From NCBI RefSeq assembly GCF_000149955.1, contig NC_030996.1, positions 2,023,301 to 2,087,300 on the forward strand: a stretch of DNA of 64,000 nt, written 5' to 3'. Below, in pieces: positions 10,504 to 21,920 of this stretch (position 1 is its first letter; each line of letters begins with the position of its first letter). The notes beneath the pieces were generated by a model that searched no databases, had not been told where the DNA came from, and worked only from the letters and a program-made list of their open reading frames with translations. The translations under genes were made by a program, and so were the position numbers. Origin of the DNA: Fusarium oxysporum f. sp. lycopersici 4287. Lineage: Eukaryota > Ascomycota > Sordariomycetes > Hypocreales > Nectriaceae.

Positions 10504-11915
10504 TCACAGCTTCCACTTTCGTTTCGGTGTTCCGTTGCCCGATCCTTTCATTGCTTCGAGTCTCACTCCAGCAACTGCAACCGCAGCCGAAGCCATAAGT
10601 GCTCCAGCCCATGCTGACATTGGAGTGTAGTCGCTGGAGCTTCTAGACGATCCCTCTCCTCGTATGAGTGCACCTGCAACAGGTGTACCCACAAGAGTGG
10701 CCAATCCTTGCAACATATACATGACACCAGCAATCCGTGGCAGCTCTTGAACACCAAATAGCTCGATAAGTGCGGCTGGAAATAAACTGATAAATGCGCT
10801 GGCCAGTAGTCCGTATAAGACTGTGAAACTAACAAAAAGACCCCGGGCTGCTGTTTCGTTGCTATCCCCGACTAGTGTGCTTGGAATCCAGATTCCCACG
10901 CAAACAAAAGCGGTGAGTAAAGTTGTCAGAAAGAACGAATTGAGCCTACCCAACCTATCTGCGATAAACCCAACAGCAATCTTGCCAATAGCGTTACAAG
11001 CATTGCTTACCGCAGTTAGATTTGCGCCTTCTTCTTCAGTATATCCCAGCGTCTTGGCATAAGTGACAGTAAAAAATACTGGGATGTAATAAGCAGCACT
11101 CTGAAACAGCGTACTGGCGGCTTGTGTAAAGAATACTCTTTGCCGGACCGTCTGCTTGCTAGGAACAGGAATTTTGAATATGGCAGTGATGGGGGAAAGA
11201 GCTGAGTTTTGTCCCGAGAGACGTTTCGCCATTGATGGTTCCCATTCAAGAATAAATCCGGAGATGCAGATGAGTATTGTAGCAACACATCCAGTTAGCC
11301 TTAATGTGTTTCGGAATCCCAAGCTGTTGATACAGGCCGAGATTGCAGGTGTCCAAACTAAACCGCCTATGCCTGTGCCAGCAGATATAATGCCCATTGC
11401 CAGGCCTCTCTGTTTTTCAAACCAAGTAGGGGCAACTGTCATGGAAGGCACAAAGGAAAAGCCGGTGGCAAACCCTAGCAATAGTCCTTGCGCAAGCTGG
11501 AAGTGCCACAGAGCTCTACCAAAGCTTGCAAGAACCGAAGCTACGCTGAACAGTATTCCACCGAGGCATACCACAGGTCGAGGGCCATAGTACTTTGTCC
11601 ATGCCATGACAAATGGAGCTACTATAGTCATCAGTGCGGCTGATAGGGTCCCGATGAGATCAATAGTAGCGGATGAGGCGCCAGTAAAAGGAGTGCCTGG
11701 TGTAGGAATCATAGCTTCGTAATGTTCTTGATACACGCCGAAACTAAATAGGAGGCCGCATGCCGTGAAGTTGATCATAAAAGAGGCAAAGACAATTGAT
11801 ACGTATCTCCTGCTATTCATCAGTAAGAAGGTTGGTTGCGGAAACATGTAGCTTACCATTTCGAGTATTGCAGTTGATCACTGGTACCCTCTGTCTCCGA
11901 ATTAGTGGCAGCCAT
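10504..11915 (-). CDS. MFS monocarboxylate/riboflavin-type transporter (copy A)
   Basis: Membrane carrier of the fungal MCT (Mch) branch of the major facilitator superfamily, predicted 12 helices in the plasma membrane. Exon 1 is 11857-11915 (starts MAATNSETEG), intron 11810-11856 (47 nt, GTAAGC...AG), exon 2 10504-11809, giving 454 residues. I chose this start because the spliced sequence (SKW-RYVSIVFASFMINF) matches the spliced paralogue at 18824-20233 residue for residue at the junction; the internal ATG at 11859 lies in the intron. Typical blocks: FTGASSATIDLIGT, GLAMGIISAGTGIGGLVWTP, GYTEEEGANLTAVSNACNAIGK and FIADRLGR. Substrate is unknown; MCT-type carriers move monocarboxylates or riboflavin. 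Confidence 0.9.
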
Positions 11916-12687
11916 TTTGAAACACGTTATCTGTGTCAAACAATCTGCTTACGATATCTGAAATTGAATATGGGAGGTAGCGACTATTATACTGAGTAGA
12001 CAGCCCAGCTGCCGTGACTCAAGCAGGGACTACAGCACAGGCCATGTGAAAGCAATTAGATAACAACAGAATGATGTTGGCAATTTTTTGCGATCGTGGC
12101 CCGCTTTTCTTTTTAGTTTTCAGCTAGGCTTCGATCTAGCCCAATTAGTGGAGTTCGGCTGCAATGCAAGTAACTAGCCAAATGTGTCACAAGGACAAGA
12201 AATGCAATCCTCGGTTCGGAGTTCCTGGTCCGAGAAGGCGCATGTTTTGTGTATGTGCAACGGAAGGCGCACGAAGGGATCAATATTCGAGTCCGTGGCG
12301 ACATTAGGAGAGCTCTCTAGACCGTGCGTGGTGTTGGTTGGCGGACAGAGAAGCTGTAATTTCTTAGTCTTTCGGAGGTGAACACGGACGGTTGCACTCA
12401 ACACTCACTGGCCACAGTGGGTGAATTAGAACATGGCGCTCAACAGTTTGAATACATTGGTAAATAACATGGTCAAGGCAGCACCCGACTCAACGGTACA
12501 TATCTCTGAGCATGTATATATGTATATGATTAGATTTCAATGAAGGGCTCAAGAACGGCTTTGCGTTTTCCAAATATACGCATAAACTCCAAATCATGGT
12601 TGTAACTCTAGATGGTATTCTTTTGGTGTGGCCCTGCCCGATTCCAAGAAGTTTATGCAATAAAAGCTGTTCTCTTGTTTGGTTTTA
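11916..12687. other. intergenic, nothing recognised
   Basis: 772 bp between the start of carrier A and the 3' end of the arrestin gene. It holds the promoter of carrier A. Small open frames here have no family likeness. Confidence 0.5.
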
Positions 12688-13836
12688 TCATACAAAGTAG
12701 GCAGGTAAGTCAGACTCGATGCTTGTATATACCGGTAACGTTTCGCTAAGGTTCTCGAAAGAGTTATCCTGGCGCTCTGTGAGGATGACTCGTCGATGAA
12801 TTCTGATCATCCGAGAACTGTTAGATGCTACTGATACTGCAGGCTCATCAGATGTCATCGTTACTGCTGACAATGAAACTTCCAGGACAAAGTCGTGCGA
12901 AATCCTCAGGGCGCTGTTCGAGGCCTCTTCGCATGCGCATGACTTATTGCGTTTTGTAATCATCTTCGCAACCGGCCCATACTCGAAACTTAGTGTCGAA
13001 GTCGTCTCCTGGTCACTCTGGAAGGTCTTCCATTCGTTGGGAGGCCGTCCCTTTGCTATGGTGTGACAGACGCTTTGCCTGCGACTGCCAGGCTCGCCCT
13101 CTTCTTCGTCCGCGTGTCGGGCACAAATACCCAGTGGGCCCTCTATGCGCTCTTCAAGCCTCCATTCCACTCCGAGCGCTTCCCATGCGTAGATGTCACG
13201 TCCTTTTCCGTGCCTGGTTTGAGAGAGCGAAAAATCTACATGAGTTTTCTTGTCCAGTCTGATAATTTGCTCCGATGACAAACGCGCGTTCAACGGGGTT
13301 CCTGAAATTCTCAAAGAATCATCACGAAGAATTTCGGGTCTGTACAGTGAACGTTTCACTTCGAGGTTGTGTTTCCAGATAACGGGCTCTCCAGTGGCCA
13401 GTATGAGTTCTGCGGATAATTCGTACGTGAGGTCCAACAGAGATGTAGTCACCGAGGGAGGCGTGTCGTTGTCCAGCCGCGTAGTGAACATGAAGGGGTA
13501 TTTTCCATTGGCTGGTATAGGTTTGCTATCAATAAAAATCCACCTTTGAAGCTGAACATAATCGTGAGCACAATCAGGGCAGTTGGGACGAAGGGGTTTC
13601 TTGTAGTGGCGATGGAGACGCAACGTCACATGGAAGCTCTTGACGTCTAAATCTTTTCTCGTGTCGAGTATGGCCTCCCCTATGAGTGGAGTACCAGTGG
13701 AAAGCTCGCTGCTTTCAAGAAGTAAGGGCATCGGTGTCTGTAGCTGCCATTGCATGCTTATATTTGAACGGGTGGGGCCCAGCTTGCGTAGGGTTTTCGA
13801 CGGGAGCAGGTTTGAGACATGGTCGAGTAAGTCCAT
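12688..13836 (-). CDS. arrestin-related trafficking adaptor, Ldb19/Art1-like
   Basis: Intronless 382-residue protein from ATG. The arrestin-N beta-sandwich is visible as LIGEAILDTRKDLDVKSFHV, a Cys-His segment (RPNCPDCAHDYVQLQRW) like that in Ldb19 homologues, the strand GKYPFMFTTRLDNDTPPSV and TYELSAELILATGEPV. The C-terminal half has arrestin-C-like strands (IRLDKKTHVDFSLSQTR, ALGVEWRLEERIEG). Such adaptors recruit the Rsp5 ubiquitin ligase to plasma-membrane transporters for endocytosis. The tail carries two degenerate PY sites, LPVY and LPAY, instead of PPxY. It is short for the family, which often exceeds 500 residues. It lies among several transporter genes, which may or may not be meaningful. 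Confidence 0.8.
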   Translation of the reverse strand: MDLLDHVSNLLPSKTLRKLGPTRSNISMQWQLQTPMPLLLESSELSTGTPLIGEAILDTRKDLDVKSFHVTLRLHRHYKKPLRPNCPDCAHDYVQLQRWIFIDSKPIPANGKYPFMFTTRLDNDTPPSVTTSLLDLTYELSAELILATGEPVIWKHNLEVKRSLYRPEILRDDSLRISGTPLNARLSSEQIIRLDKKTHVDFSLSQTRHGKGRDIYAWEALGVEWRLEERIEGPLGICARHADEEEGEPGSRRQSVCHTIAKGRPPNEWKTFQSDQETTSTLSFEYGPVAKMITKRNKSCACEEASNSALRISHDFVLEVSLSAVTMTSDEPAVSVASNSSRMIRIHRRVILTERQDNSFENLSETLPVYTSIESDLPAYFV

Positions 13837-14832
13837 TCTTAAGTCAACTTTCTGTAGTTAGACTCTGCGCAACTGATGGGTAGTAGATCTTACGAAACAG
13901 ATATCCGAGCAAGCAATTGTAATTTTTGTAATGATTTTGATCGTCCCACTAGTCATTCCGAGTAGTTGAACAATTATCTCTTCGCGCCCTGATGGAACTG
14001 CACTGTAAGTATGGGGCGCATCGTGCATATTTAACTGTTCATCGGCCTACTCTATACAGAAAATCTCATTTTTAGTCACATATCTTTTATGCCTGCCACC
14101 CCGACTTCGTGGGAGTCACGCGCAAACCTGGAAGCTGTGTCGGCCAGAAGACCTATGAGTTTGGTCTTCGGTCATTTTTGAAAGCCCCTGTTATCTTAAC
14201 GGGGTAATGTTCTGCGATCGATAAGAGCTACGCGGTCGACTCCTGCATGGGAGATCACGCCGAGGCGCTGAATGTTGCTACTGGAAAGAAAGCAGCCGTC
14301 ACGCGCGGACGCACCGAGCTAGCGCCTCGGCCCCCTGGTTGTCAATCATTGCCCGCTCTAGCCTAGACAAGCCAATTCCAGTCTAGTCTTGGAGCTAGTG
14401 GCTGTAGTGGGTCAAATCAGAAGAAGTCTCGCAAAATATTGCCAGAGTTTTGAGTCCCTACCCCATGGAGCTGACCATGATTCGTATGAACTACAGAGTA
14501 CCAGCGGCAAATTGAATCATTCTTTTCCTCTCTTTTTCTTAATTCGTTTTTATCAAAGAGTGTATAGACTATGCCACTTTAATACTAGGGCTTAGAAGAA
14601 AAATACCTCAAGGGCCTGTGAAAGACTGTTTACTGTAAAGAATTTTCTTATTTAAGGCGCTTATCCACTGCGTTGTAAAAGATCCTGGCGCAACCTGCCG
14701 GACTCTGTCTATTCTTCGTCGCCTGCCAAGATCTGTACTCCTTTCAATACTTTTGCACATCACTGCGAAGCCTTCGGCGACAGCCAGATCTTCATCTAAA
14801 CTGCCCGACTCCACTGCGACCGAACTGTACTC
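13837..14832. promoter_or_regulatory. divergent promoter region, arrestin / cysteine-synthase-like gene
   Basis: 996 bp between two genes read outward. It must carry both promoters. No binding site could be assigned by eye. Confidence 0.4.
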
Positions 14833-15774
14833 ATGGTTCCTCCACCCCCCGCCGCCTCGATACTTGACGTATTGGGGAATACTCCCGTGGTGAAGCTTCA
14901 GCACGTTGTCCCTGAGGGCTGCGCAGATGTGTATGTGAAGCTTGAGTATTTCAGTGCAACAGGCTCTTACAAAGACCGTATGGCGAAATCAATGATTGAG
15001 GAAGCTGAGAGGTCCGGGCGACTGGCGCCTCACATGACGGTTGTTGAGGCCACAGGCGGCAGCACAGGCTCGTCACTGGCATTCGTTTGTGCTGTGAAAG
15101 GTTACCCATTTGTGGCACACTCTTCTAATGCCTATGCCAACGAGAAGCTGCTTACTATGGCGGCGTTTGGAGCCACGGTTGATATAACTCATAGCGCTAC
15201 CGGTAAAGCCACTGCGGATCTGATGACGCATATGAAAAGCAAAGCCGTGGAGCTCAGCAAAGGAGATGGCTATTTCTATACAGATCAGTTCAGCAATAGT
15301 GACGCGCTTGTTGGGTATAGACAGATCGGCCATGAGCTGACCGCTCAGTTTCCAAACGGATTTGATGCATTCTGCGGATCCTTTGGCACTGGGGGTATGG
15401 TTATGGCCGTTTCCAGTGTCCTGAAACCGATCATGCCAGATATCCGAATCGTTCTCGTCGAGCCTGAAGGCGCAGCCCTACTGTCGAAAGGACAGAAAGG
15501 CGCCCACGGCGTGGACGGTATCTCACCAGGCTTCATCTCTCAACACGTCGATAAAGCATTATATGATGATACGCAGGCCATAAAGGAGGAAGAAGGACGA
15601 GATATGTGCAGGAGACTTGCCAAATATGAAGGACTTTTCGTTGGGACATCATCCGGCTTAAACATTGCAGCTGCAATTCACCTCGCCAGAGAACTTGGCC
15701 CGGGAAAAAAGATTGTTACAGTTGCTTGCGACACAGGATTGAAATATCTTACTGGATCACTGTTCTCAGAGTGA
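14833..15774 (+). CDS. cysteine-synthase-like PLP enzyme
   Basis: Intronless 313-residue fold-type II PLP enzyme of the O-acetylserine sulfhydrylase / cystathionine beta-synthase family. Lys47 in SATGSYKDRM is the Schiff-base lysine. EATGGSTGSSLA is the substrate loop, GTGGMV (about 187-192) the phosphate-binding loop, and GTSSGLN carries the serine that contacts the pyridine nitrogen. It consists of the catalytic core only, with no haem domain or CBS pair and no mitochondrial presequence. Such stand-alone copies outside primary cysteine synthesis are common in fungal accessory regions, where they use beta-replacement on serine derivatives. Neighbours are the arrestin, a regulator fragment and two MCT carriers; a shared pathway is possible but unproven. 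Confidence 0.88.
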   Translation: MVPPPPAASILDVLGNTPVVKLQHVVPEGCADVYVKLEYFSATGSYKDRMAKSMIEEAERSGRLAPHMTVVEATGGSTGSSLAFVCAVKGYPFVAHSSNAYANEKLLTMAAFGATVDITHSATGKATADLMTHMKSKAVELSKGDGYFYTDQFSNSDALVGYRQIGHELTAQFPNGFDAFCGSFGTGGMVMAVSSVLKPIMPDIRIVLVEPEGAALLSKGQKGAHGVDGISPGFISQHVDKALYDDTQAIKEEEGRDMCRRLAKYEGLFVGTSSGLNIAAAIHLARELGPGKKIVTVACDTGLKYLTGSLFSE

Positions 15775-16233
15775 CAGCTATCTACAGGCCTATGAGCAGG
15801 TCTAGACTTAGCTAGTATTAACATAAAGAAAAGTATCTTGAGGAGTCTCGTGGACAGCTTTGGCGTCAATACTTCCTATACATTCTAAAGCATTGAAGTG
15901 GCAATCAGGTGGAAAGATTAAAAGACTACTTGTTGGCTCGAGCCGAGTAGCGTAAAACTAAGAGGCTTCTTTAATATAATATAAACTATTACTATTTATA
16001 TATTTGTAAGATAAACTAGGCTAAGGAGGTAAACCAGGGCAACTTTATAAGGTATCAATAAAATTATTAAATATTCTTAAGTTTATTTGTTACTAGAAAT
16101 AAAAAGTATTATATTTAAAAGTAATCATACATATTGATAATTATTTAGAATTAAATTTAATTTAATTTCTATAAATCTTCTCATTTATAGAAACATATTA
16201 CTGATAGGGGGAAATGGAATTTACTACCATATA
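15775..16233. other. AT-rich intergenic stretch
   Basis: 459 bp; 15970-16200 is almost entirely A and T with short runs (AATTTAATTTAATTT). This is consistent with a mutated repeat remnant or 3' flanking DNA. No element ends are recognisable. Confidence 0.5.
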
Positions 16234-17423
16234 TTATGCAAACCAAGGAACTGACAGATCTAAGCTTGGGTAAGACCACCAACCAACTTGTTCAATCCCA
16301 GCTCGAAGGTCTTGTTGCTTCCAAATAGTCTCAACGATGGTACGCGTAACATGCATATTTCCAATTTTTCGCACCGTATCCATCTTATAAAGAACCTCAA
16401 GGATTTGCAGCCGCTGCTCTTCCAAAGTTACTTCGCAAGCTACAATGAAACAAGGCCAGGGACTCGTCGCCACCGTGAGCCCTGACATGATGGAAAGTGC
16501 CTGCTGCACGTATGCTGCTCTACGATTCTCATCTCCATCTACCGGCACCACACGTTGCAAGTAAAGGAGAGCGGCCAACCGATACAGCTCCGCCTTAGCC
16601 ACAGCCTCCGCACGGTTTAGGTGTACTAAGCAGGTCGTCTCATCGCGACTGAGGTGCTGCTCAGCAGATAAAAGCATTGCTTCTAATGCGGACCGTTGTT
16701 CGGTCGTATCAGTAGGTACGGGTACGTCGGCTTGCTTGAAGAGGATACTCGCGCGAAGGATATTAATACGGCGGATAGCGATGAAGACGCCAGGCGAGCA
16801 GCCTAGAAGCCCTAGAATCTGTTTCAAGATTTAGTAGGAGACAGACACCCAAGCGAAACAATGCTACGCACGATTGTTGAGTCGTCCTGCGAAATGATTC
16901 GATCAAGTGAGATATCATCATATACATCCTGGGCCTGCCGTAGTGGGTGGACAAAACCGCTAAGTACGTGATAGTACATGAGCCATACGGTGAGAAACTC
17001 AGTGATCTTGTTTTGCCTGTAGTCTAGGTTCAGATTCTGTAAAACCCGTCTAGCTCCTCCCAAGTGAATATAGAAGTGACCCTCGTCAGCGTCGAAAACC
17101 TGATGATATTTTGTGAGCTCCGTCAAGACATCTCATATAGTTCTGGTTATGGCACCTACACTATGCATGCACAACATCATGACTGCTGCTAATTGCGATG
17201 GTGTACTTTTTTGAGCATGGCTATTTGTGTGGATGAGTGAGCGGGTGAGTGCTTGTACTGCTTTTGCCTTAAAGGTATTCGCGGCGTTGGGACCCCAGCG
17301 ATGATGCCCTGAAATCGCAAGCATGGAGTAGAAGAGTGCTTCGGTAGAAGCATCATACATAGAGAGGGCGACTGATGGTAGTTCCTGCCACAGCCCATTA
17401 TCGGATTGAGTAGTCGAGCACAT
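16234..17423 (-). CDS. fungal-specific transcription-factor domain protein, zinc cluster not found
   Basis: Three exons fit cleanly: 17160-17423, 16872-17099 and 16234-16818, with introns 17100-17159 (60 nt, GTAGGT...CAG) and 16819-16871 (53 nt, GTGCGT...CAG, branch CTAAA). The product is 358 residues. Diagnostic blocks are EALFYSMLAISGHHRWG, MMLCMHS-VFDADEGHFYIHLGGARRVL and LLGCSPGVFIAIRRINILR, with a C-terminal tail typical of the long helical domain (PF11951-like). No Cys6 DNA-binding motif is visible upstream to 17900, although normal family members start with one. Either the 5' exons have decayed or this is a truncated regulator. An additional short exon upstream of 17423 is possible (GTAACT...TAG just before the ATG). 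Confidence 0.65.
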
Positions 17424-18823
17424 TGGGGCTATTACGTGAATGTCTTAATAAGTACGTCAGCTCAATGCACCCTAAGTGAGTTACCGAGAAGTCTAATACA
17501 GACAGTAACTGAAGATGGCGCTCTCCTGGTCAGTAGAAGGCCGGTGTAACATGGGAGTGCACCTTGGCCCTGCTAGGGCCCCCGCCAGTGCCTTATGCCA
17601 ATTAAGGCGACCTGCTGCGAGGTCCATGTCTTTCGAGTCGTAGATCAAGAATCTCGTTTCATGTCCCTGTGGCACCTGAGTCGAGCTCGCAGAGAAGGGC
17701 GGCAGTTGAGAGCGAATATGCCGAGGCTCGATGGTAGACTCAGGCCGCCATACCAGGCGAGGCCCGTAGCCCTGGCAAGCTCGGCTAGTTCGAAGACAAT
17801 TTTCGCAACAAGGGAGACTCCTATCGCAACCAATCTTGCGACCTGGTGCTTATATTAGTCTAGTTGTATACACGCCTGACTGGCTCAGCGCACTTTTACA
17901 CGTCCAGCAGCCTCTCTGCGCTTTGGGCTGGGAAGATTGTATTCTCATATTTGAAAAGTACGATGTACGGCGGTCGGTACTTATCCATCGTTTATAGTTT
18001 GCTTGTGCATTCAAGCCACTGGTGAAATGCTGTATGAAGGCTTATGGTTCGGAGTGTTTGACGTAAGTGAGCTATGGAGAAAATTTCTGGTTAAATATAT
18101 TGAGATGCGTTAACAAGGTTATATACATAATAAGTGGGTATGGTTCGCAAGCAAGTAAATTACTATAATGGTTAAAAGCATATATTTAACTCAGGACTCG
18201 CGGTTAAGTCAGACTCTTTATAGTAAGCTACCCTAGGGCATGTGGGGCACACTTATCCAGCACTTCCGTAAACTCTAGCTTACCAGCTGTCAAGTTTAAG
18301 CCCTTCTGTTTCACACTCGGCAAAAGAACGGAGCGGAACTAGTTTATAGAGGAATCTGTGGCTATGGGATATACGTTGAGGTATTTACTTGACCTCGAAT
18401 ATCGAAGACTGTATCCGTAAAGGTCTGTCCCTTGACTCTCGGGTCGCAGCTCCGGCATGCATGATTCATGCTCATAATTGTACCTGGGGTACCTGCAAGC
18501 CAGCCTATTATATGCTTTCGACCCACTTATAGCGTCTGTGTCCACTCCATAAAGCGATAAGATCGCAAATAATTTCCAAAGACTTTCTTAGCGCGAGCTG
18601 CCACAGTCTGGATACTTTGCCAAGGAAAACAAAAAGAAAATAAAAACACAGCAGCCTGTCTGCAGTTGAACTTGCGCTGCAAAATGCACCGGAACCTGTT
18701 TTTGCAGCTTTTGCCCAGTTAGCTTGGCCTCTATACCAGACTGAGATTATTTATTCACACTTTCCCCTTGCTCTACCTAGCGGTATCAAAACCAATCACC
18801 CTTTACCACTATACCAAGGAGCC
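17424..18823. other. intergenic, no supported gene
   Basis: 1.4 kb. The region 17560-17830 is GC-rich and contains overlapping open frames on both strands, none with family likeness. It may be the decayed 5' end of the regulator to the left. The last ~250 bp hold the promoter of carrier B. Confidence 0.45.
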
Positions 18824-20233
18824 ATGCCAGCTGAAGAAAATGGACAGAGTACTAGCCAAAGACATCAAAAGCCGTCAAAATGGTAAGTACTATATCGTAA
18901 GATCGACTCGTGTAATAGAGCACTTACTTTTTGCAGGCGCCAATGCTCGATAGTCATAGCCGCGTTCATGTTGAACTTTTCAGGATGCGGTCTTTTATTT
19001 TGCTTCGGGATTTTTCAATCTCTATACGAAGACATGTCGAGAAAGGCTGGTAACCCTTTCACTGGGGCCTCATCTGCTGAGATCACATTGATAGGGAGTA
19101 TCGCTGCATCTCTTATGAAACTTGGGGCACCGTACGTTGTTTCGTGGACTAAGTATTTTCAACCGTCAGTCGTTGTATGCACTGGGGGTCTACTGTACGG
19201 TATCGCCAGCATACTTGCAAGTTTTGGAACTACCTTGTGGCATTTGCAATTGACACAGGGGCTTTTGATCGGTATTGCAACATGTCTGTCTTTTATGCCG
19301 TCTATGGTTGTTCCACCTAGCTGGTTTGGCCGCCACAGGGCATTGTGCATGGGAATAATCTCTTCTGGGACTGGTGTTGGCGGCCTGGTATGGTCTCTGG
19401 TCCTCACAGCCTGCATTGGCGAGTTCGGCTATCAAAATACTCTACGACTTACAGGCTGTATATGTACAGTTCTCATTTGTATATCAGGCTGTACTTTAAC
19501 CTGGGAGCCACAGATGGCTGCTTCATTACAGGTTACCAATACACGACCTAGTTGGGCTACTGCACTTTTCAAAGTTCCCCTGCCTCCACGAAATCTTATA
19601 TTGACCCGCAAATTCCTTGCGCAAAGTATCAACGCCTTCTTCCAAAGTGCTGCGTATTATACTCCTATATTTTACATCGCAGCCTTCTCCAAAACGCTTG
19701 GCTACAAAGACACAGACGGAGCCAACTTCACAGCTCTTAGCAATGCGTGTAATGCTATTGGAAAGGTCGGAGTCGGATTTATTGCTGATAGAATTGGGCG
19801 TCTAGACTCATTCTTTCTGACGACGCTTCTCAGTTGTACGTCTACAGCTGGTCTCTGGGTTTCGAGTACAGTTCTGGGGTCATCAGATGTAGAGCTTGGC
19901 AGGGCACTCTTCATTACTTTTACGGTTGTGTATGGCTTATTTGCCAGTGCGTACATTGGACTCTTCTCACCTGCGTTAGTAGAGCTGTTTGGTATATCCG
20001 AAATGCCTCACATCACTGGCATTATGTATATGCTCCAGGGCGCAGCTGGGCTGATGGGAACGCCGTTGGCGGGTTTCCTGGTGACTGAAAACACATCCCC
20101 AGGTTCCTATTTGTACATGGCCGTTCTGGTGGGGTCCTTCATGTTCATCTCGACAGTATCCGTGCAATGGGCAAGGATAGAATTGATGGTTGAGCGCGCC
20201 GGTGGAAAGTGGCAATGGACATGGGGTCTGTGA
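18824..20233 (+). CDS. MFS monocarboxylate/riboflavin-type transporter (copy B)
   Basis: Paralogue of the carrier at 10504-11915, in opposite orientation. Exon 1 18824-18882 (MPAEENGQST...SKW), intron 18883-18936 (54 nt), exon 2 18937-20233; 451 residues, 12 predicted helices. Shared blocks with copy A include NPFTGASSAEITLIGS, GIISSGTGVGGLVW, NTLRLTGCICTVLICISG, LSNACNAIGKVGVGFIADR and MYMLQGAAGLMGTPLAG. Both first exons are 59 nt and both introns split the same Trp codon, which supports a duplication within the locus or of a common ancestor. The C-terminal tail (ELMVERAGGKWQWTWGL) differs from copy A. Substrate is unknown. Confidence 0.9.
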
Positions 20234-20810
20234 GACATTTCCGCGTGCTGGACGTATGCAAGATAGTGATGATTTATACGGACACTGCATGCATAGTGCA
20301 TAGTTGCTCCGAGACGTCTGAAAATTAATTATTATAAGTTCAACAAGTAACATGTAATCCTTATAAGTAATAGCTATAGGCGTTGATTTAGAGCAGCTTG
20401 CTGGAGAAATAAATTATTAAACTTGGTGCCTGAAAGTAGCATGTGATGGATTGTAGCATTCAGTTTCCTTAGTAGTACACGACGAGGACAAAAGTTCTGG
20501 TTTGGGTTCTGGTACTATCTACACGTTGGAACAGGGCGGCGGTCGCGTTTCGCATAAGCGATGTCGTGCTACAGCATCACTCGTACGTTATCGTTGATCG
20601 TTACCTATCCTTTCAAATTTCTGTCCCCATAAATATGAGGTACAACCTATTCAACAGTGATACATTTGTTGCTGCTGAAACTTATTATGTCTTTACCACT
20701 ATATATTGAGTAGGTGGGGACATTGTAATAGGCGGTCTCATATCTGTATCTCTGGTCTCCATTTACTTACGGATTTGGGCGTTTTCCATCGTCGGATACA
20801 ATTTTGTCCA

Positions 20811-21723
20811 TTAATTAGTCCCATAACGAACTTCATGGCTGTCTAGTTCGGGCCGCAAGACATTGTCACCCATCTCATACGGTGGTACGGCAGAGACAGG
20901 CGCACATTCCGTAGTTTGCTCCATCTCAGATCTTGCTCCTTCACCGGGCGCCGAAATCGCGTTGCGCTCTCTCTTCTTACGCCGCCGGATGAACAACATG
21001 GCTGCAGCCACAAGGATTGCCAACCCTACAACAGGGAGAATAACGGCAAGAGCAATCGTGGCGTCCTTTGAAAGACCGGAGCTTGAATCTGTTTCGTCAT
21101 TCGTTGGGGCCGTCGCTGAAGCAGTATGCTCAGCTTGCAGCGGTCCGACGATGTATGTCGTCGGCGTTTCCCCGCAACCCCAGGACGTAAGCTTGGCGTT
21201 GTCGTCGGAAGCGGTTTGGTAAATGAAGTAGAGGCACCGCGACGAGGCTCCGTAGGTGCTAAGATTAGTTTGTCAATCTTGGATATCAACACTCAGCAAG
21301 CAGTCCTACCATTTCATGATTGGAGAGTAAGGGCAGAGTGAAGCAGCAGTGCCCCCACAGTCGGGGGCTGAAGCATCCTCACATGTAGCGGGGATGTAGC
21401 AGCTTGTCTCGTCGCAACAGCCCCATGACTTGCCGCCGCTGGGAGTGCTGCAGGTGGATAGTGAACCGCAGCCTGCCTTGTAGTCTTTCCAGTAGTGAAT
21501 GGCAGCAGTTAGCCGGTCTGACTCGGTGTCCCAGCCATATTCGCAGGTGCTTACCGGGATTGTCAGAAAAGTAGCCACAGATTTGTGCATCTGTAGTCGC
21601 CTTGAGCGCCTCCACTTTGACGGCGCCATGTTCGTGTATGTAAGGCGGGCTGTTTCCCCGCGGTCGGATTTCGTCCATCTTGCCAGTACTCTCGACGTGA
21701 GGCCAGCTGAAGCTGATCTGCAT
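20811..21723 (-). CDS. single-pass membrane protein with Cys-rich ectodomain
   Basis: Spliced as 21555-21723, 21310-21484 and 20811-21258 with introns 21485-21554 (70 nt, GTAAGC, CTAAC branch) and 21259-21309 (51 nt). The mature part reads ICGYFSDNP-DYKAGCGS...SWGCCDETSCYIPATC...SLCPYSPIMKC-TYGASSRCLYFIYQ...WGCGETPTTYIVG. This is followed by a Ser/Thr-rich stalk, one hydrophobic helix (IALAVILPVVGLAILVAAAM) and a basic RRRKKRER stop-transfer with a 50-residue cytosolic tail. This layout is a widespread but uncharacterised fungal surface-protein family. The first exon shown has no signal peptide, so the true 5' end may lie upstream in another exon or be lost. Possible role in surface sensing is inference only. 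Confidence 0.6.
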
Positions 21724-21920
21724 ATACCGCGTGGTATGAAACCATTTCCGGCTTATAATCTAATTATTTTCAAGGCAGATTGTGAAAAGGCTAAGATATC
21801 AACCTCCGATATTTGACGGCGGTCTCTTGAGCATATAATCACGTGTTAAAAGTTTAAAATCACTTAGACTAGCCGCGAGAGAACAATTCAGATTGAAACT
21901 ATTGAAGGCCTTTGTTGATT

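Noticed and set aside
12405..12455. CAGTGGGTG and, 30 bp later, CAGTTTGAATAC resemble parts of the mimp inverted repeat of Fusarium oxysporum.
   Set aside because: The two pieces are not contiguous, the 27-bp repeat is not reproduced, and no inverted partner lies within 300 bp.
21306..21629. Apparent frameshift in the Cys-rich membrane protein near 21555.
   Set aside because: A 70-nt intron with GTAAGC donor, CTAAC branch and AG acceptor (21485-21554) joins GYFSDNP to DYKAGCG in the pattern usual for the family, so no lesion is needed.
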